Assembly (NCBI RefSeq): GCF_001691565.1
Contig: NZ_MAYO01000003.1
Coordinates: 310,001 to 374,000, forward strand
Length of the DNA stretch: 64,000 bases
Direction: 5' to 3'
Source of the DNA: Microbacterium oleivorans
GTDB lineage: Bacteria; Actinomycetota; Actinomycetes; Actinomycetales; Microbacteriaceae
Of this stretch, positions 49,882 to 58,342 are shown piece after piece. The translations under genes were made by a program, and so were the position numbers. The first letter of the stretch is position 1. Each line of letters opens with the position of its first letter. The notes under the pieces were generated by a model that was given only the letters and a program-made list of their open reading frames with translations, made no database searches and was not told where the DNA came from.

Positions 49882-51138
49882 ATGGGACGCGGTGACGGGA
49901 CGGGACGGATCGTCTCACCCGACGGCGCCGACGACACCGGCACCCGCATCCTCCACGTCGACATGGACGCGTTCTACGCATCGGTCGAGGTCCTGTACGA
50001 CCCGTCGCTGGCGGGGAAACCGCTCATCGTGGGCGGGATGGAGGGGCGCGGCGTCGTCTCGAGTGCGTCGTACGAGGCCCGACGGTTCGGGGTGAGGTCG
50101 GCGATGTCGGTCGGCCGGGCCCTCCAGCTGTGCCCGCAGGCGATCGTCGTGGTTCCGCGGTTCGAGCGGTACTCGGAGCTGTCCAAGAAGGTCATGGCGA
50201 TCTTCCGCGACGTCACCCCGCTCGTCGAGCCGTTGTCCATCGACGAGGCGTTCCTCGACGTCAGCGGTGCGCGCCGTCTGTGGGGCAGTCCCGGCGAGAT
50301 CGCCAGGATGGTCCGCCGCCGGGTGCTCGAGGAGACCGGACTGACCTGCAGCATCGGCGTCGCCGCGACCAAACACGTCGCCAAGATCGCATCCACGGTC
50401 TCCAAGCCGGACGGGTTGCTCATCGTCAGCGAGCCGGATACGCAGGCGTTCCTCGCCGCCCGTCCTGTCGGGGCGCTGTGGGGCGTCGGCCCGAAAGCCG
50501 CGGAGGCACTCGAAGCCCGGGGCATCCGGATGGTGGCCGACATCCTGGGCACGCCACGGAGCGTCCTCGATCGAGCGCTCGGTCCCGCCATGGGCGCGCG
50601 CGTCTTCCAGTTGGCCCGGGGCATCGATCCGCGATCGGTGCAGACGGAGCACACGGAGAAGAGCGTCGGACATGAGGAGACCTTCCTCGAGGACGTCACC
50701 GACGTCGCGATGCTCCGGAGCGAGTTCCGTCGCCTCGCCGACCGCGTCGCCTCGAGGCTTCGAGCGGGAGGGTGGGAGGCGCGGACCATCGCCGTCAAGG
50801 TGCGCTTCGCGGATTTCACGACGCTGTCGCGCTCGGTCAGCGTCCCCGAGCCCACCAACGTCGGCCAGCGGATCGGCGACGTCGCACTCGAGCTCTTCGG
50901 CAAAATCGATCTCGTCCAGCCGGTACGGCTCATCGGCGTCCGCGGCGAGAAACTGACCGGAGACGGGATGGGCGGGCTCGCACTGTGGGACGACGACGCC
51001 GAGTGGCGCCGAGTGGATGCCGCCCTCGACGATGCACGTTCCCGTTTCGGCCGCGGGGCCGTGACGCGGGCGAGCACGCTGGGTCCTCGTCGCGACGTCA
51101 ACGCCCTCCCCACGAATCCGCGCCCCTCGCGAGACTGA
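49882..51138 (+). CDS. dinB: DNA polymerase IV
   Basis: Y-family translesion polymerase. It has 418 aa with the catalytic carboxylates in HVDMDAFYASVE and PLSIDEAFLDVSG, and the little-finger domain in the second half. It lacks a clear C-terminal clamp-binding QxxL-F motif in what I can see, so clamp binding is unsure. A GACAAT box lies six nt from the ATG; the GGAGGT directly before the ATG is too close to act as a normal ribosome-binding site. No LexA box was recognised. Confidence 0.94.
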   Translation: MGRGDGTGRIVSPDGADDTGTRILHVDMDAFYASVEVLYDPSLAGKPLIVGGMEGRGVVSSASYEARRFGVRSAMSVGRALQLCPQAIVVVPRFERYSELSKKVMAIFRDVTPLVEPLSIDEAFLDVSGARRLWGSPGEIARMVRRRVLEETGLTCSIGVAATKHVAKIASTVSKPDGLLIVSEPDTQAFLAARPVGALWGVGPKAAEALEARGIRMVADILGTPRSVLDRALGPAMGARVFQLARGIDPRSVQTEHTEKSVGHEETFLEDVTDVAMLRSEFRRLADRVASRLRAGGWEARTIAVKVRFADFTTLSRSVSVPEPTNVGQRIGDVALELFGKIDLVQPVRLIGVRGEKLTGDGMGGLALWDDDAEWRRVDAALDDARSRFGRGAVTRASTLGPRRDVNALPTNPRPSRD

Positions 51139-51192
51139 GCGCGAGAGGCGCAACCCCCTGTTTTCCCCGTCACCTCCGGCTACCGTGAAGAC

Positions 51193-51516
51193 ATGGCAAA
51201 CCTCCCTCTCGAACTCGGCAAGCAGTTCGCCTCGCTGGGCGTGACCACCGTCTACGGCGAGCAGCAGGACGTCGACGGCATCCGCATCATCCCCGTCGCT
51301 CTGACGTGGTCCGGCTTCGGCGCCGGCGAGGACTCCTCCAACGGCGCCGGGGGTGGGGGAGGCGGCGGCGCGTCCGTGCCGGTCGGCGCGTACATCCGGA
51401 AGGGCGACGATCTGCGTTTCGAGCCCAACCTGGTCTCGCTCGTGGCGGTCGGCATCCCGTTCGTGTGGATCGCGGGACGTGCGCTCAGCCGCGTCATCCG
51501 TGCGCTCAAGCGCTGA
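51193..51516 (+). CDS. GerW/YtfJ-like protein
   Basis: A 107-aa small protein starting MANLPLELGKQFASLGVTTV. It has the traits of the spore-coat germination family GerW (YtfJ): IIPVALTWSGFGAGE, a Gly run (GGGGGGG) and VPVGAYI, followed by a hydrophobic C-terminus (LVSLVAVGIPFVWIAG). Members occur in non-sporulating bacteria with unknown role. TACCGT is six nt before the ATG. The next gene's start overlaps its last 17 nt. Confidence 0.75.
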   Translation: MANLPLELGKQFASLGVTTVYGEQQDVDGIRIIPVALTWSGFGAGEDSSNGAGGGGGGGASVPVGAYIRKGDDLRFEPNLVSLVAVGIPFVWIAGRALSRVIRALKR

Positions 51517-52072
51517 CCCGCTCGAGGCCGCGCTCCTCGACGCGGTCGACATCGTCGCGGACGCGGTGGGAATCGTGCGTCGCGAACCGGCGATCGTGTT
51601 CGTCGACGGTCGTTCCGGTGCCGGCAAGTCCACGTTCGCGGACCTGCTCGCCGAGCGACTGCCGGGCGCGACGATCGTGCGGCTGGACGATGTCTACCCG
51701 GGCTGGGACGGTTTGCGCGAGGGTGCGGACACCGTGCGTGAGGGTGTCCTCCCACCGCTCCGGAGAGGAGAACGGGGGTCGTGGTGCACCTGGGATTGGA
51801 ACGCCGATAAGCCCTCCGACCGCGTGCAGAGCGTCGCTCCCGCGCCCGTCGTGATCGTCGAGGGTGCGGGCATCCTGACACCGGAATCGGCGGAACTCGC
51901 CGACGTCACCGTCTGGCTCGAGGCACCGCTCGCCGCTCGGCGTGCGCGCGCCCTCGATCGCGACGGAGAGAGCTACGCGCCCCACTGGGAACGGTGGGCG
52001 CGCCAGGAAGACGCGCACCTGCGTGACCACCACCCGGAGCGGATCGCCCGCTACGTCTTCCGCCTGCCCTGA
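51500..52072 (+). CDS. P-loop NTPase, uridine-kinase-like
   Basis: A 190-aa cytosolic P-loop protein. The Walker A motif is in VFVDGRSGAGKSTFAD, and YPGWDGLREGAD and EGAGILT resemble the small nucleoside-kinase-like ATPases. The phosphoacceptor is unknown. GTG at 51500 overlaps the GerW-like gene by 17 nt; in-frame upstream sequence is unconvincing as protein. Convergent DUF2017 gene ends 10 nt away. Confidence 0.8.
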   Translation: MRSSADPLEAALLDAVDIVADAVGIVRREPAIVFVDGRSGAGKSTFADLLAERLPGATIVRLDDVYPGWDGLREGADTVREGVLPPLRRGERGSWCTWDWNADKPSDRVQSVAPAPVVIVEGAGILTPESAELADVTVWLEAPLAARRARALDRDGESYAPHWERWARQEDAHLRDHHPERIARYVFRLP

Positions 52073-52082
52073 CGAGCAGCCG

Positions 52083-52568
52083 TCAGGAATCGAGCGCCTG
52101 GACGAGCATCTCCAGGCGGTACCCGATCCATTCGTACACACCGAACCTCGTATCGCCGTCGCCGCGCTGGTCCTCATCGGTCACACCGAGGCGGTCTGCG
52201 AGAACGAGACGCAGAGCGGCCAGTGTGCGGAGCCAGGAACCGGCGGCATCCGGGGTCAGATCGACGACGAGGATGTCCTCCGCGGCCGAGCGGTCGAGCT
52301 GGTCGGCGTCGAGATCGCGCCCGTCGCGGTGCAGGGATCTCCGGACGACGCCCGCGTCGGCAGCGCGACGCGAGAGAAGGTCGTCCTCCGTGAGACGTCG
52401 GAATTCCGCAGCGGCCTCGGAGTCGGCGTATGCGTCGGGGGTGAGCCGTCGGACAGCCGGATCGGATCCATCGTGCGAGGTCACGAGATCCTCGAACTGG
52501 CTGACCAGGTCCGACAGGTGGGCCGCTTCGAGAAGCGTCAGCTCCATGACGAGCCCGGAGCCGGTCAT
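52083..52568 (-). CDS. DUF2017 family protein
   Basis: A 161-aa acidic cytoplasmic protein from the ATG at 52568, which overlaps the clpS stop (ATGA). It has no catalytic motif and no signal. In actinobacteria DUF2017 nearly always follows clpS, so it probably acts with the ClpS-ClpCP protease adaptor; that is context only. Start MTGSGLVMELTLLEAAHLSD; end YEWIGYRLEMLVQALDS. Confidence 0.88.
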   Translation of the reverse strand: MTGSGLVMELTLLEAAHLSDLVSQFEDLVTSHDGSDPAVRRLTPDAYADSEAAAEFRRLTEDDLLSRRAADAGVVRRSLHRDGRDLDADQLDRSAAEDILVVDLTPDAAGSWLRTLAALRLVLADRLGVTDEDQRGDGDTRFGVYEWIGYRLEMLVQALDS

Positions 52569-52855
52569 GACCCCGCCTCGCGCACGGTTGCCCACAGCCC
52601 GTAGTCGTGCATGGCTTGAGCATGCAACTCCATCTGCTCGCGCGATCCCTCGGCGACGACCGCGTGTCCGTCGTGGTGCACGGCGAGCATCAGCCGGTGT
52701 GCCTTGTCACGCGAGAACCCGAAGTATTGACGGAAGATGTGCTCGACGTAGCTCATGAGGTTGACGGGATCGTTCCAGACGACGGTCTGCCAGGGGCCGG
52801 AGGTGGATGCCTGGAGGTCCGTCTGCTCATCGATCTCGGGCGACGCGATGCTCAT
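52565..52855 (-). CDS. clpS: ATP-dependent Clp protease adaptor ClpS
   Basis: Delivers N-degron substrates to ClpC/ClpA. It has 96 aa from the ATG at 52855, which overlaps the upstream peptidase stop (TGATG); a GTG three codons earlier is possible. The conserved core includes VVWNDPVNLMSYVEHIF and HRLMLAVHHDGHAVVAEG, the binding pocket for the N-terminal residue. It is coupled to DUF2017 on the 3' side. Confidence 0.94.
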   Translation of the reverse strand: MSIASPEIDEQTDLQASTSGPWQTVVWNDPVNLMSYVEHIFRQYFGFSRDKAHRLMLAVHHDGHAVVAEGSREQMELHAQAMHDYGLWATVREAGS

Positions 52856-53205
52856 CAGGCCCACCCCAGTTCGTGAAGGCGCGCATCGTCGATGCCGTAG
52901 AAGTGGGCGATCTCGTGGACGAGCGTCGTGTGCACCTCGTCACGGAGGTGGTCGACGTCGTCGCACACGTCGAGGTGCGGCTCCCGGTAGACGATGATGC
53001 GATCGGGCAGATCGCCCATCCCGTACCGGTCGCGCTCGGTCAGCGCGAGCCCGTCGTAGAGACCCAGCAGATCGAGAGAGCCGTCCTCGGGACGGTCCTC
53101 GACGACGAACACGACGTTGTCGAGTCCCGAGACCATGTCGTCGGGCAGCGCGTCGAGTTCGGACGCCACCAGATCCTCGAATGCCTCGGCATCCATATCG
53201 ATCAT
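52855..53205 (-). CDS. Zincin-like metallopeptidase (HExxH)
   Basis: A 116-aa minimal zinc peptidase-like protein. VHEIAHFYGI near 99-108 gives the HExxH zinc site. The ATG at 53205 is seven nt after GAGG; a GTG two codons earlier is possible. It belongs to the small zincin family found beside clpS in actinobacteria. It lies between tRNA-His and clpS on the minus strand, 26 nt after the tRNA end. Activity and substrate are not known. Confidence 0.86.
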   Translation of the reverse strand: MIDMDAEAFEDLVASELDALPDDMVSGLDNVVFVVEDRPEDGSLDLLGLYDGLALTERDRYGMGDLPDRIIVYREPHLDVCDDVDHLRDEVHTTLVHEIAHFYGIDDARLHELGWA

Positions 53206-53230
53206 GACCACGCCTCACGCGGAGAAGATA

Positions 53231-53307
53231 TGGGGTGAGTAACGGGACTTGAACCCGCGACCCCCTGGACCACAACCAGGTGCTCTACCAACTGAGCTAT
53301 ACCCACC
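53231..53307 (-). tRNA. tRNA-His (anticodon GTG)
   Basis: Cloverleaf with acceptor GTGGGTA pairing to TACTCAC, an additional 5' G (-1) opposite C73 as expected for tRNA-His, anticodon loop TTGTGGT, T-arm loop TTCAAGTCC, and an encoded CCA (53233-53231). Confidence 0.95.
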
Positions 53308-53310
53308 ATG

Positions 53311-53326
53311 TGCCCGTCTCCGGGCA
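53311..53326 (-). terminator. Small hairpin between orn and tRNA-His
   Basis: TGCCCG pairs with CGGGCA around TCTC (53311-53326), between the orn stop and the tRNA-His 5' end. Weak; it could end orn or mark the tRNA 5' processing site. Confidence 0.35.
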
Positions 53327-53340
53327 ACCCCCCAAGTGTA

Positions 53341-53961
53341 TTACAGTCCGGAGGCGAACGACGACACGGCGGATGCCGCGGCGGTCCGCGCGTCGTCGGT
53401 GGAAGGCCCGGGAGCATCGACGAAGACGGTCTCGCGGTAGTACGCGAGCTCGCGGACGCTCTCACGGATGTCGGCAAGCGCCCGGTGTCCGCCATCCTTG
53501 GCGGGCGCGTTGAAGTACGCGCGGGGATACCAGCGGCGGGCGAGTTCCTTCACGCTGGAGACATCGACATTGCGGTAGTGGAGCCAGCGGTCGACGCGCG
53601 GCATGTAGCGCGCGAGGAACATCCGATCGGTGCCGATCGTGTTGCCGGCGAGGGGCGCCTTCCCCTCGGGGACGAAACGCTGGATGTACTCGAGCACCTG
53701 GAACTCGGCGTCCGCGAGGCTCACCCCGTTCGGGATCTCCTCGAGCAGGCCCGAACTCTCGTGCATCTTCGTGACGAAGTCGTTCATGTGGGCGAGCGCG
53801 GAGTCATCAGGTTTGATGACGATCTGGAAGCCGGGGTCGAGGACGTTGAGCTCGAAGTCGGTGATGACGACCGCCACCTCCACGAGCTCGTCGACGGACA
53901 GGTCGAGGCCCGTCATCTCGCAGTCGATCCAGACGAGGCGGTCGTTCTCCGCAGCTGACAC
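53341..53961 (-). CDS. orn: Oligoribonuclease
   Basis: Degrades 2-5 nt RNA, including pGpG from cyclic di-GMP. It has 206 aa from the GTG at 53961, preceded by GGAGGAG. The DEDDh site is [10 protein letters not shown], with [11 protein letters not shown] and [10 protein letters not shown] longer upstream frame contains the tRNA-Arg gene and is not coding. It is flanked by two tRNA genes on the same strand. Confidence 0.96.
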   Translation of the reverse strand: MSAAENDRLVWIDCEMTGLDLSVDELVEVAVVITDFELNVLDPGFQIVIKPDDSALAHMNDFVTKMHESSGLLEEIPNGVSLADAEFQVLEYIQRFVPEGKAPLAGNTIGTDRMFLARYMPRVDRWLHYRNVDVSSVKELARRWYPRAYFNAPAKDGGHRALADIRESVRELAYYRETVFVDAPGPSTDDARTAAASAVSSFASGL

Positions 53962-54007
53962 GTGGTCTCCTCCCACAGGAGCCGACCGCAGATACGGCGA
54001 CTCGGAG

Positions 54008-54080
54008 CCCCTCCAGGAGGATTCGAACCCCCGACCTTGCGGGTAGAAACCGCTCGCTCTGTCCACTGAGCTATGGAGGG
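54008..54080 (-). tRNA. tRNA-Arg (anticodon TCT)
   Basis: Cloverleaf with acceptor CCCTCCA pairing to TGGAGGG, anticodon stem GCGGT/ACCGC-type around TTTCTAC (TCT), and T-loop TTCGAAT. The discriminator is G and CCA is not encoded (CTC follows). Confidence 0.95.
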
Positions 54081-54107
54081 AAGGATGCTCAGCCCCCAGG
54101 CTACCGC

Positions 54108-54716
54108 TCAGACCGAGATCGTCGCGCGACGCACGCGCAGGGCGCGCCACCGCGCCGACACGTCCAGCGCGAGGTGGACGCCGGGCCCGATGAGCACGGC
54201 GAACAGCACCGTGCCGAGCCCCACGGTGCCCCCGAGCAGCCATCCGGTAACCAGGACGGTTCCCTCGACGACGAAGCGGCAGACCCAGATCGGCCATCCG
54301 AACCGGGCGTGAAGGCCGGTCATGAGCCCGTCGCGCGGTCCAGGTCCGAGGTCGGCGCCGAGGTAGATGCCGGATGCCGCCGCGATGAGCGCTATTCCCG
54401 TCAAGAACACCACGACGCCCCAGAGATAGTTCTCCACGGGAGGGATCACGGCAAGGGCGCCCTGCATCACGGTCCCCACGACGAGGATGTTCGCGACCGT
54501 GCCGATCCCGGGTCGCTGCCGGAGCGGGATCCAGGCGAGGAGTACGAGAGCCCCTGTGATGACGACGATCCAGCCGATCCCGATCCCCGTCTGTCGCGAG
54601 AGGCCTTCGGCGAGGACCGTCCACGGGTCCAGGCCGATGCCGGCCTGAACGAGGACCGCGCATCCGATGCCGAACAGGGCGAGGCCGATGACGAGGCGGA
54701 GGAGCCGAAGAAGCAT
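54108..54716 (-). CDS. YczE/YyaS/YitT family membrane protein
   Basis: A 202-aa inner-membrane protein with about five hydrophobic segments, from the ATG at 54716. Conserved patterns are [20 protein letters not shown] and [12 protein letters not shown]. YczE genes are often next to a MocR-type regulator, as here; the pair is thought to be coregulated, possibly in vitamin or drug handling, but the transported substrate is unknown. The shared gap holds a perfect 7-bp inverted repeat. Confidence 0.9.
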   Translation of the reverse strand: MLLRLLRLVIGLALFGIGCAVLVQAGIGLDPWTVLAEGLSRQTGIGIGWIVVITGALVLLAWIPLRQRPGIGTVANILVVGTVMQGALAVIPPVENYLWGVVVFLTGIALIAAASGIYLGADLGPGPRDGLMTGLHARFGWPIWVCRFVVEGTVLVTGWLLGGTVGLGTVLFAVLIGPGVHLALDVSARWRALRVRRATISV

Positions 54717-54735
54717 GAGGCCATTCCACCGTAAG

Positions 54736-54760
54736 ATTGGACCTCTGTATGCAGTCCAAT
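54736..54760. promoter_or_regulatory. Perfect inverted repeat, candidate MocR operator
   Basis: ATTGGAC (54736-54742) and GTCCAAT (54754-54760) are separated by 11 nt in the gap between YczE and the MocR regulator. A perfect 7-bp palindrome at this position is a good candidate operator. The right half also carries GCAGTCCAAT, a 10-bp word also seen upstream of lipB. Confidence 0.6.
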
Positions 54761-54776
54761 TGCGAAGAGGTGGACC

Positions 54777-56201
54777 ATGGACTCCCGGATCGGTGCTCGC
54801 GGTCTCGCCGCCGCCCTGGGAGGCTGGCGTACGCGCACACCGACGTACGAGGCCCTGGCCGACGGCATCCGTCTGCTCTGTCTCGACAATCGCGTCGCCG
54901 CGCACACGGCCCTGCCAGCCGAGCGCGAACTCGCGACCACGCTCGGACTCAGCCGGGCGACCGTCGCGGCGGCCTATCGCTCGCTCCGCGAGAGCGGGCA
55001 CATCGAGAGCACCCGTGGGTCGGGGAGCATCACGCTCCCGCAGGTGCGCCGAGGCGCCGGTCGGGTCTTCAACGACGGCGACGGAATCGATCTCCAGCAG
55101 GCCAGCCCTGCCGCGTGGCCGGGCCTCGCGGGCGTGATGGCCGAGGTCGGGGCGGATTCGGCTTCCCTCGTCGGGCGTCCGGGGTACGACATCGTCGGGA
55201 GCATCGAACTCCGTGCAGCGATCGCCGATCGGTACACGGCGCGCGGCATCCCGACCGATCCCGAGGAAATCCTCGTGACCAATGGCGGACAGCACGCGAT
55301 CCATCTGGTGACGGATGCGCTCCTTCGGCCGGGGGCGACGGCGCTCTTGGAGACCCCGACGTACCCGCATGCGACCGAGGCGATCAAGGCGACCGGCGCC
55401 CGCGTGACCGGCACGCCCGTGACGGTGGATGACGGGTGGGATCTGGACCGGGCCGTACAGGCGTTCCGGCGCGCGCGACCGGCGCTCGCCTACCTGATGC
55501 CGTGGTTCCAGAACCCCACCGGGCGGACGATGACGGCCCTGGACGCGGCGACCTTCCGAGCTGCGGCGGAGGCGGCCGGATCCGTGCTCGTCATCGACGA
55601 GACGACCGCGGAACTCGCGATCGATTCCGCCGCCCCCGAGGCGCTCGACTTCGGGCACGAGGCAGTGAGGATCGGCTCGCTCGGCAAGACCGTGTGGGGT
55701 GGGCTGCGGGTCGGCTGGGTGCGAGGCGATCGTGCCCTCATCCGTCGACTCGTGGCCGCGAGACCGCGCCGTGACCTCGGGACGGCGGAGTTCGAGCAGG
55801 CGGTGGCCACCCGGCTGTTGCGGATGATGCCCGACATCCTGCCCCAACGCGCGGAGCTGCTCGGCCAGGGGAGGGACCTCGTCGTCGCGGCACTGCGTGC
55901 TTCGTTCCCCGGCTGGCGGATCCCCGTGCCGGGCGGCGGCGTGTCCTTATGGGTCGGGCTCGACGCGCCGCGCAGCGGGTCGCTCGTCCTCGCCGCGCGT
56001 CGAGAGGGGGTGCTGCTCTCGGCGGGGCCGCGGTTCTCGGTCGACGGTGGCTACGACTCCTACTTGCGCGTGCCGTTCACGGCCCCGTCCGAGCAGATGC
56101 GTGAAGCGGTGGCCGTCCTCGCGCGTCTGTGGCCGGGCGTGAGCGGACGCCCGGCGTCCGCCACCGTCGACGAGATGGAAGCCGTCGCCGCGATCGTCTG
56201 A
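54777..56201 (+). CDS. MocR-type GntR regulator with aminotransferase domain
   Basis: A 474-aa fused regulator. The N-terminal GntR-type winged helix ([21 protein letters not shown] near 47-67) is followed by a fold-type-I aminotransferase-like domain from about 105. The PLP lysine is in SLGKTVWGG, and FQNPTGRTM and DETTAELA are substrate-site residues. MocR proteins sense PLP or related amines. It is divergent from YczE and has a palindrome in the gap. Confidence 0.93.
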   Translation: MDSRIGARGLAAALGGWRTRTPTYEALADGIRLLCLDNRVAAHTALPAERELATTLGLSRATVAAAYRSLRESGHIESTRGSGSITLPQVRRGAGRVFNDGDGIDLQQASPAAWPGLAGVMAEVGADSASLVGRPGYDIVGSIELRAAIADRYTARGIPTDPEEILVTNGGQHAIHLVTDALLRPGATALLETPTYPHATEAIKATGARVTGTPVTVDDGWDLDRAVQAFRRARPALAYLMPWFQNPTGRTMTALDAATFRAAAEAAGSVLVIDETTAELAIDSAAPEALDFGHEAVRIGSLGKTVWGGLRVGWVRGDRALIRRLVAARPRRDLGTAEFEQAVATRLLRMMPDILPQRAELLGQGRDLVVAALRASFPGWRIPVPGGGVSLWVGLDAPRSGSLVLAARREGVLLSAGPRFSVDGGYDSYLRVPFTAPSEQMREAVAVLARLWPGVSGRPASATVDEMEAVAAIV

Positions 56202-56211
56202 ACGGACCCGC

Positions 56212-56457
56212 TCAGCGGGAGTCGTGCAGGGCGGCCACCGCATCCTCGACGCGACAGAACTCGCCCAACTCGACGAAGCTCCCGGCGGAGGGCCGGAATC
56301 GTCGGGCACCGAAGCGGGCCGCACCTTCGACGTCGATGCGTGCCAGATGGCCGATGACCAGACCTGCACCATCCACGACCCGCCAGAGCCGGTCGGACGC
56401 AGGTGCGAGACGGTAGCCGCGGAGCCGGTAATCGGAACTCGCCGCAATGGTGGTCAT
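56212..56457 (-). CDS. Small hypothetical protein (81 aa)
   Basis: Not recognised. Start MTTIAASSDYRLRGYRLAP from the ATG at 56457, with GGAGG four nt upstream. The sequence (WRVVDGAGLVIGHLARIDVE) has alternating hydrophobics like a small beta-rich or RelE-like fold, but no motif is clear. It converges with the MocR regulator and is upstream of and divergent from msrA. Confidence 0.6.
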   Translation of the reverse strand: MTTIAASSDYRLRGYRLAPASDRLWRVVDGAGLVIGHLARIDVEGAARFGARRFRPSAGSFVELGEFCRVEDAVAALHDSR

Positions 56458-56580
56458 GGTGCCTCCTCTCCGTCGCTCGTCACGGTACGCTCGGCCTCCG
56501 ACACGCCCGATGAGACGGAACACGAGCGGCCTCGACAGCGTTGTCCTCATCGACGATCAACAGTGAAAGGAAGGTCTCGA

Positions 56581-57105
56581 ATGCAGACCTATGTGCTTGC
56601 CGGCGGATGTTTCTGGTGTCTGGATGCCGCGTACCGGGCCCTCGAAGGTGTCGTCTCGGTGGAATCCGGTTACGTCGGCGGAACCGCCCCGTCGCCCACC
56701 TATGAGCAGGTGTGCACTGGTACGACCGGGCACGCCGAAGCGGTGAAGGTCACGTTCGACGAAGACGTCATCCCGTCGGACGTCATCCTCGACGCGTTCT
56801 TCACGATGCACGACCCGCGCCAGCTCAACCGTCAGGGAAACGACGTCGGGACTCAGTACCGTTCGGCGATGTTCCCCGCCGACGACGCTCAACGCGAGAC
56901 GTTCGAGAAGGCCGCTGAGCGCGCGTCGGACTGGTGGGGCGGTGGACTGGTGACCACGATGGAGCCGCTGTCGGAGTGGTACCCGGCTGAGGACTACCAC
57001 CAGGACTTCTTCACGAAGAACCCCGGGCAGGGGTATTGCCTCGCCGTCGCGGTGCCGAAGGTGAACAAGGTCCGCGCGCGGTTCGGACAGTACGCGCGGC
57101 GCTGA
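56581..57105 (+). CDS. msrA: Peptide methionine sulfoxide reductase MsrA
   Basis: Reduces the S-form of methionine sulfoxide in proteins. It has 174 aa with the GCFWCL active-site cysteine (residues 9-14), TTGHAEAV and the C-terminal resolving Cys in GYCLAVAVP. A GAAAGGAAGG ribosome-binding site precedes the ATG. It is single-domain MsrA without MsrB. The terminator at 57134 follows. Confidence 0.95.
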   Translation: MQTYVLAGGCFWCLDAAYRALEGVVSVESGYVGGTAPSPTYEQVCTGTTGHAEAVKVTFDEDVIPSDVILDAFFTMHDPRQLNRQGNDVGTQYRSAMFPADDAQRETFEKAAERASDWWGGGLVTTMEPLSEWYPAEDYHQDFFTKNPGQGYCLAVAVPKVNKVRARFGQYARR

Positions 57106-57133
57106 TACGCGCGGACTGAGCCTCCTCCACAAC

Positions 57134-57174
57134 GCCCCGGCTCTCGACCGCATCCACTGGTCGGGTGCCGGGGC
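57134..57174 (+). terminator. Terminator after msrA
   Basis: GCCCCGGC (57134-57141) with GCCGGGGC (57167-57174), plus inner CGACC/GGTCG (57145-57149 with 57159-57163). Confidence 0.6.
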
Positions 57175-57288
57175 TCCGTCGTCGAAGCGGACAACGCGAT
57201 TCTGGTTGCGCTCCGACGCCCGCCGGGCACGCGGGTGTCGGAGCATCGACCGGGCACGACCGTGCCCTCGACGACTGGAGGAATTGCC

Positions 57289-57753
57289 ATGAAGGACCAC
57301 ATCACGATCGTCGGGAACGTCGCCGCCGACCCAGACTTCCGCCGCCTCCCCGACGGCACCCCCGTCGTGTCGATGCGGGTGGCCAGTACGGACCGCAGAT
57401 ACGACGCGAAAGCGGGCGCCTGGGTCGACGGGCTCACGAGCTGGTATCGCGTGTCGGTCTTCCGCACGCTCGGCGAGCACGTCGCCGCGTCCGTCCGGAA
57501 GGGTCAACGGGTCGTCGTCCACGGCGTCCTCGCCATCAAACGTTGGGAAGCGGGGGAGAAGTCAGGAACCGATGCCGAGATCGACGCCCTCGCCGTCGGT
57601 CACGACCTCGCGTTCGGAACGACCGCCTTCACGGGCGCCGCGCGCGCACGGGAGGACACGCCGGCTTCCGCCCCCGACGACGAATGGTCGCCGGAGCGCG
57701 CCACTGCTGACGAGCCTCAGTGGGAAGCGGAGCCCGTCGCGACCCCCTTCTGA
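57289..57753 (+). CDS. Single-stranded DNA-binding protein, probable paralogue
   Basis: A 154-aa OB-fold protein starting MKDHITIVGNVAADPDFRRL, with GGAGGAA before the ATG. Features are the core VVSMRVASTDRRYDAKAGAWV, LTSWYRVSVFRTLGEHVA and KGQRVVVHG. The C-terminus is short, acidic and lacks the DDEIPF-type tip of main SSB, so this is likely a second SSB rather than the replication SSB. It is not beside rpsF or rpsR. It precedes a lipoprotein gene. Confidence 0.85.
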   Translation: MKDHITIVGNVAADPDFRRLPDGTPVVSMRVASTDRRYDAKAGAWVDGLTSWYRVSVFRTLGEHVAASVRKGQRVVVHGVLAIKRWEAGEKSGTDAEIDALAVGHDLAFGTTAFTGAARAREDTPASAPDDEWSPERATADEPQWEAEPVATPF

Positions 57754-57800
57754 CTCTGGACCCAGCCGGCTCGGAGGTCGCACCCCCTAGACTCTGGCCC

Positions 57801-58292
57801 GTGCGCAGACACCAGGCTTCATCGGGATCCCGCTGGCTTCTCTTCGTGCTCGCACCCGTGCTGGTCGTCTCTCTCGCTGGATGCGCGCCAGAGCCCTTGC
57901 CCGTACCCTCCGAGCCGGCGTCGTCTTCTGCGGTCGCGGCGAGTCCGTCGCCTGAGGCATCCCCGGCCCCGGCAGCCGATACCGCCGAGGGAAAGCTTCG
58001 GGAGTTCACCTCTGCGATGGACGAGGTGTGGAACCGGTCGAAGTCCGTCGAGGGTCGCGACTACATCGATGCCCTGGTCGCGGCCGGGTTCGCGAAGGAC
58101 GCCATGCAGGTGACGCAGGACGAGACATCGGTCGGCGACCCCGCGGACAGCATCCAGTTCTCGGTTCGCGTCGGCGACGAGTGCCTCGTCGGCCAGGTCG
58201 GTCCCTCCGTCCCGCGCCCGACTGCGATCGTCATGCCGGGCCTGCCCGAAGGCGAATGTCTCGTAGGACAGACGCGTCGCATCGATTGGTGA
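57801..58292 (+). CDS. Lipoprotein of unknown function
   Basis: A 163-aa lipoprotein from the GTG at 57801. The signal peptide has a basic start (RRHQ) and ends in LVVSLAGC, with Cys28 as the lipidation site; a Pro/Ala/Ser linker follows. Two later cysteines (DECLVG and GECLVGQ) form a pair. TAGACT lies seven nt before the GTG. No family is recognised. Confidence 0.85.
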   Translation: MRRHQASSGSRWLLFVLAPVLVVSLAGCAPEPLPVPSEPASSSAVAASPSPEASPAPAADTAEGKLREFTSAMDEVWNRSKSVEGRDYIDALVAAGFAKDAMQVTQDETSVGDPADSIQFSVRVGDECLVGQVGPSVPRPTAIVMPGLPEGECLVGQTRRIDW

Positions 58293-58342
58293 CGGCCGGA
58301 CGGTCCCGCCGCCAGGGACGGCACACGTAGACTTGGGCCGTT

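Noticed and set aside
53202..53495. A 97-codon minus-strand frame over tRNA-His
   Set aside because: The tRNA is certain; the frame crosses it and has no coding signal.
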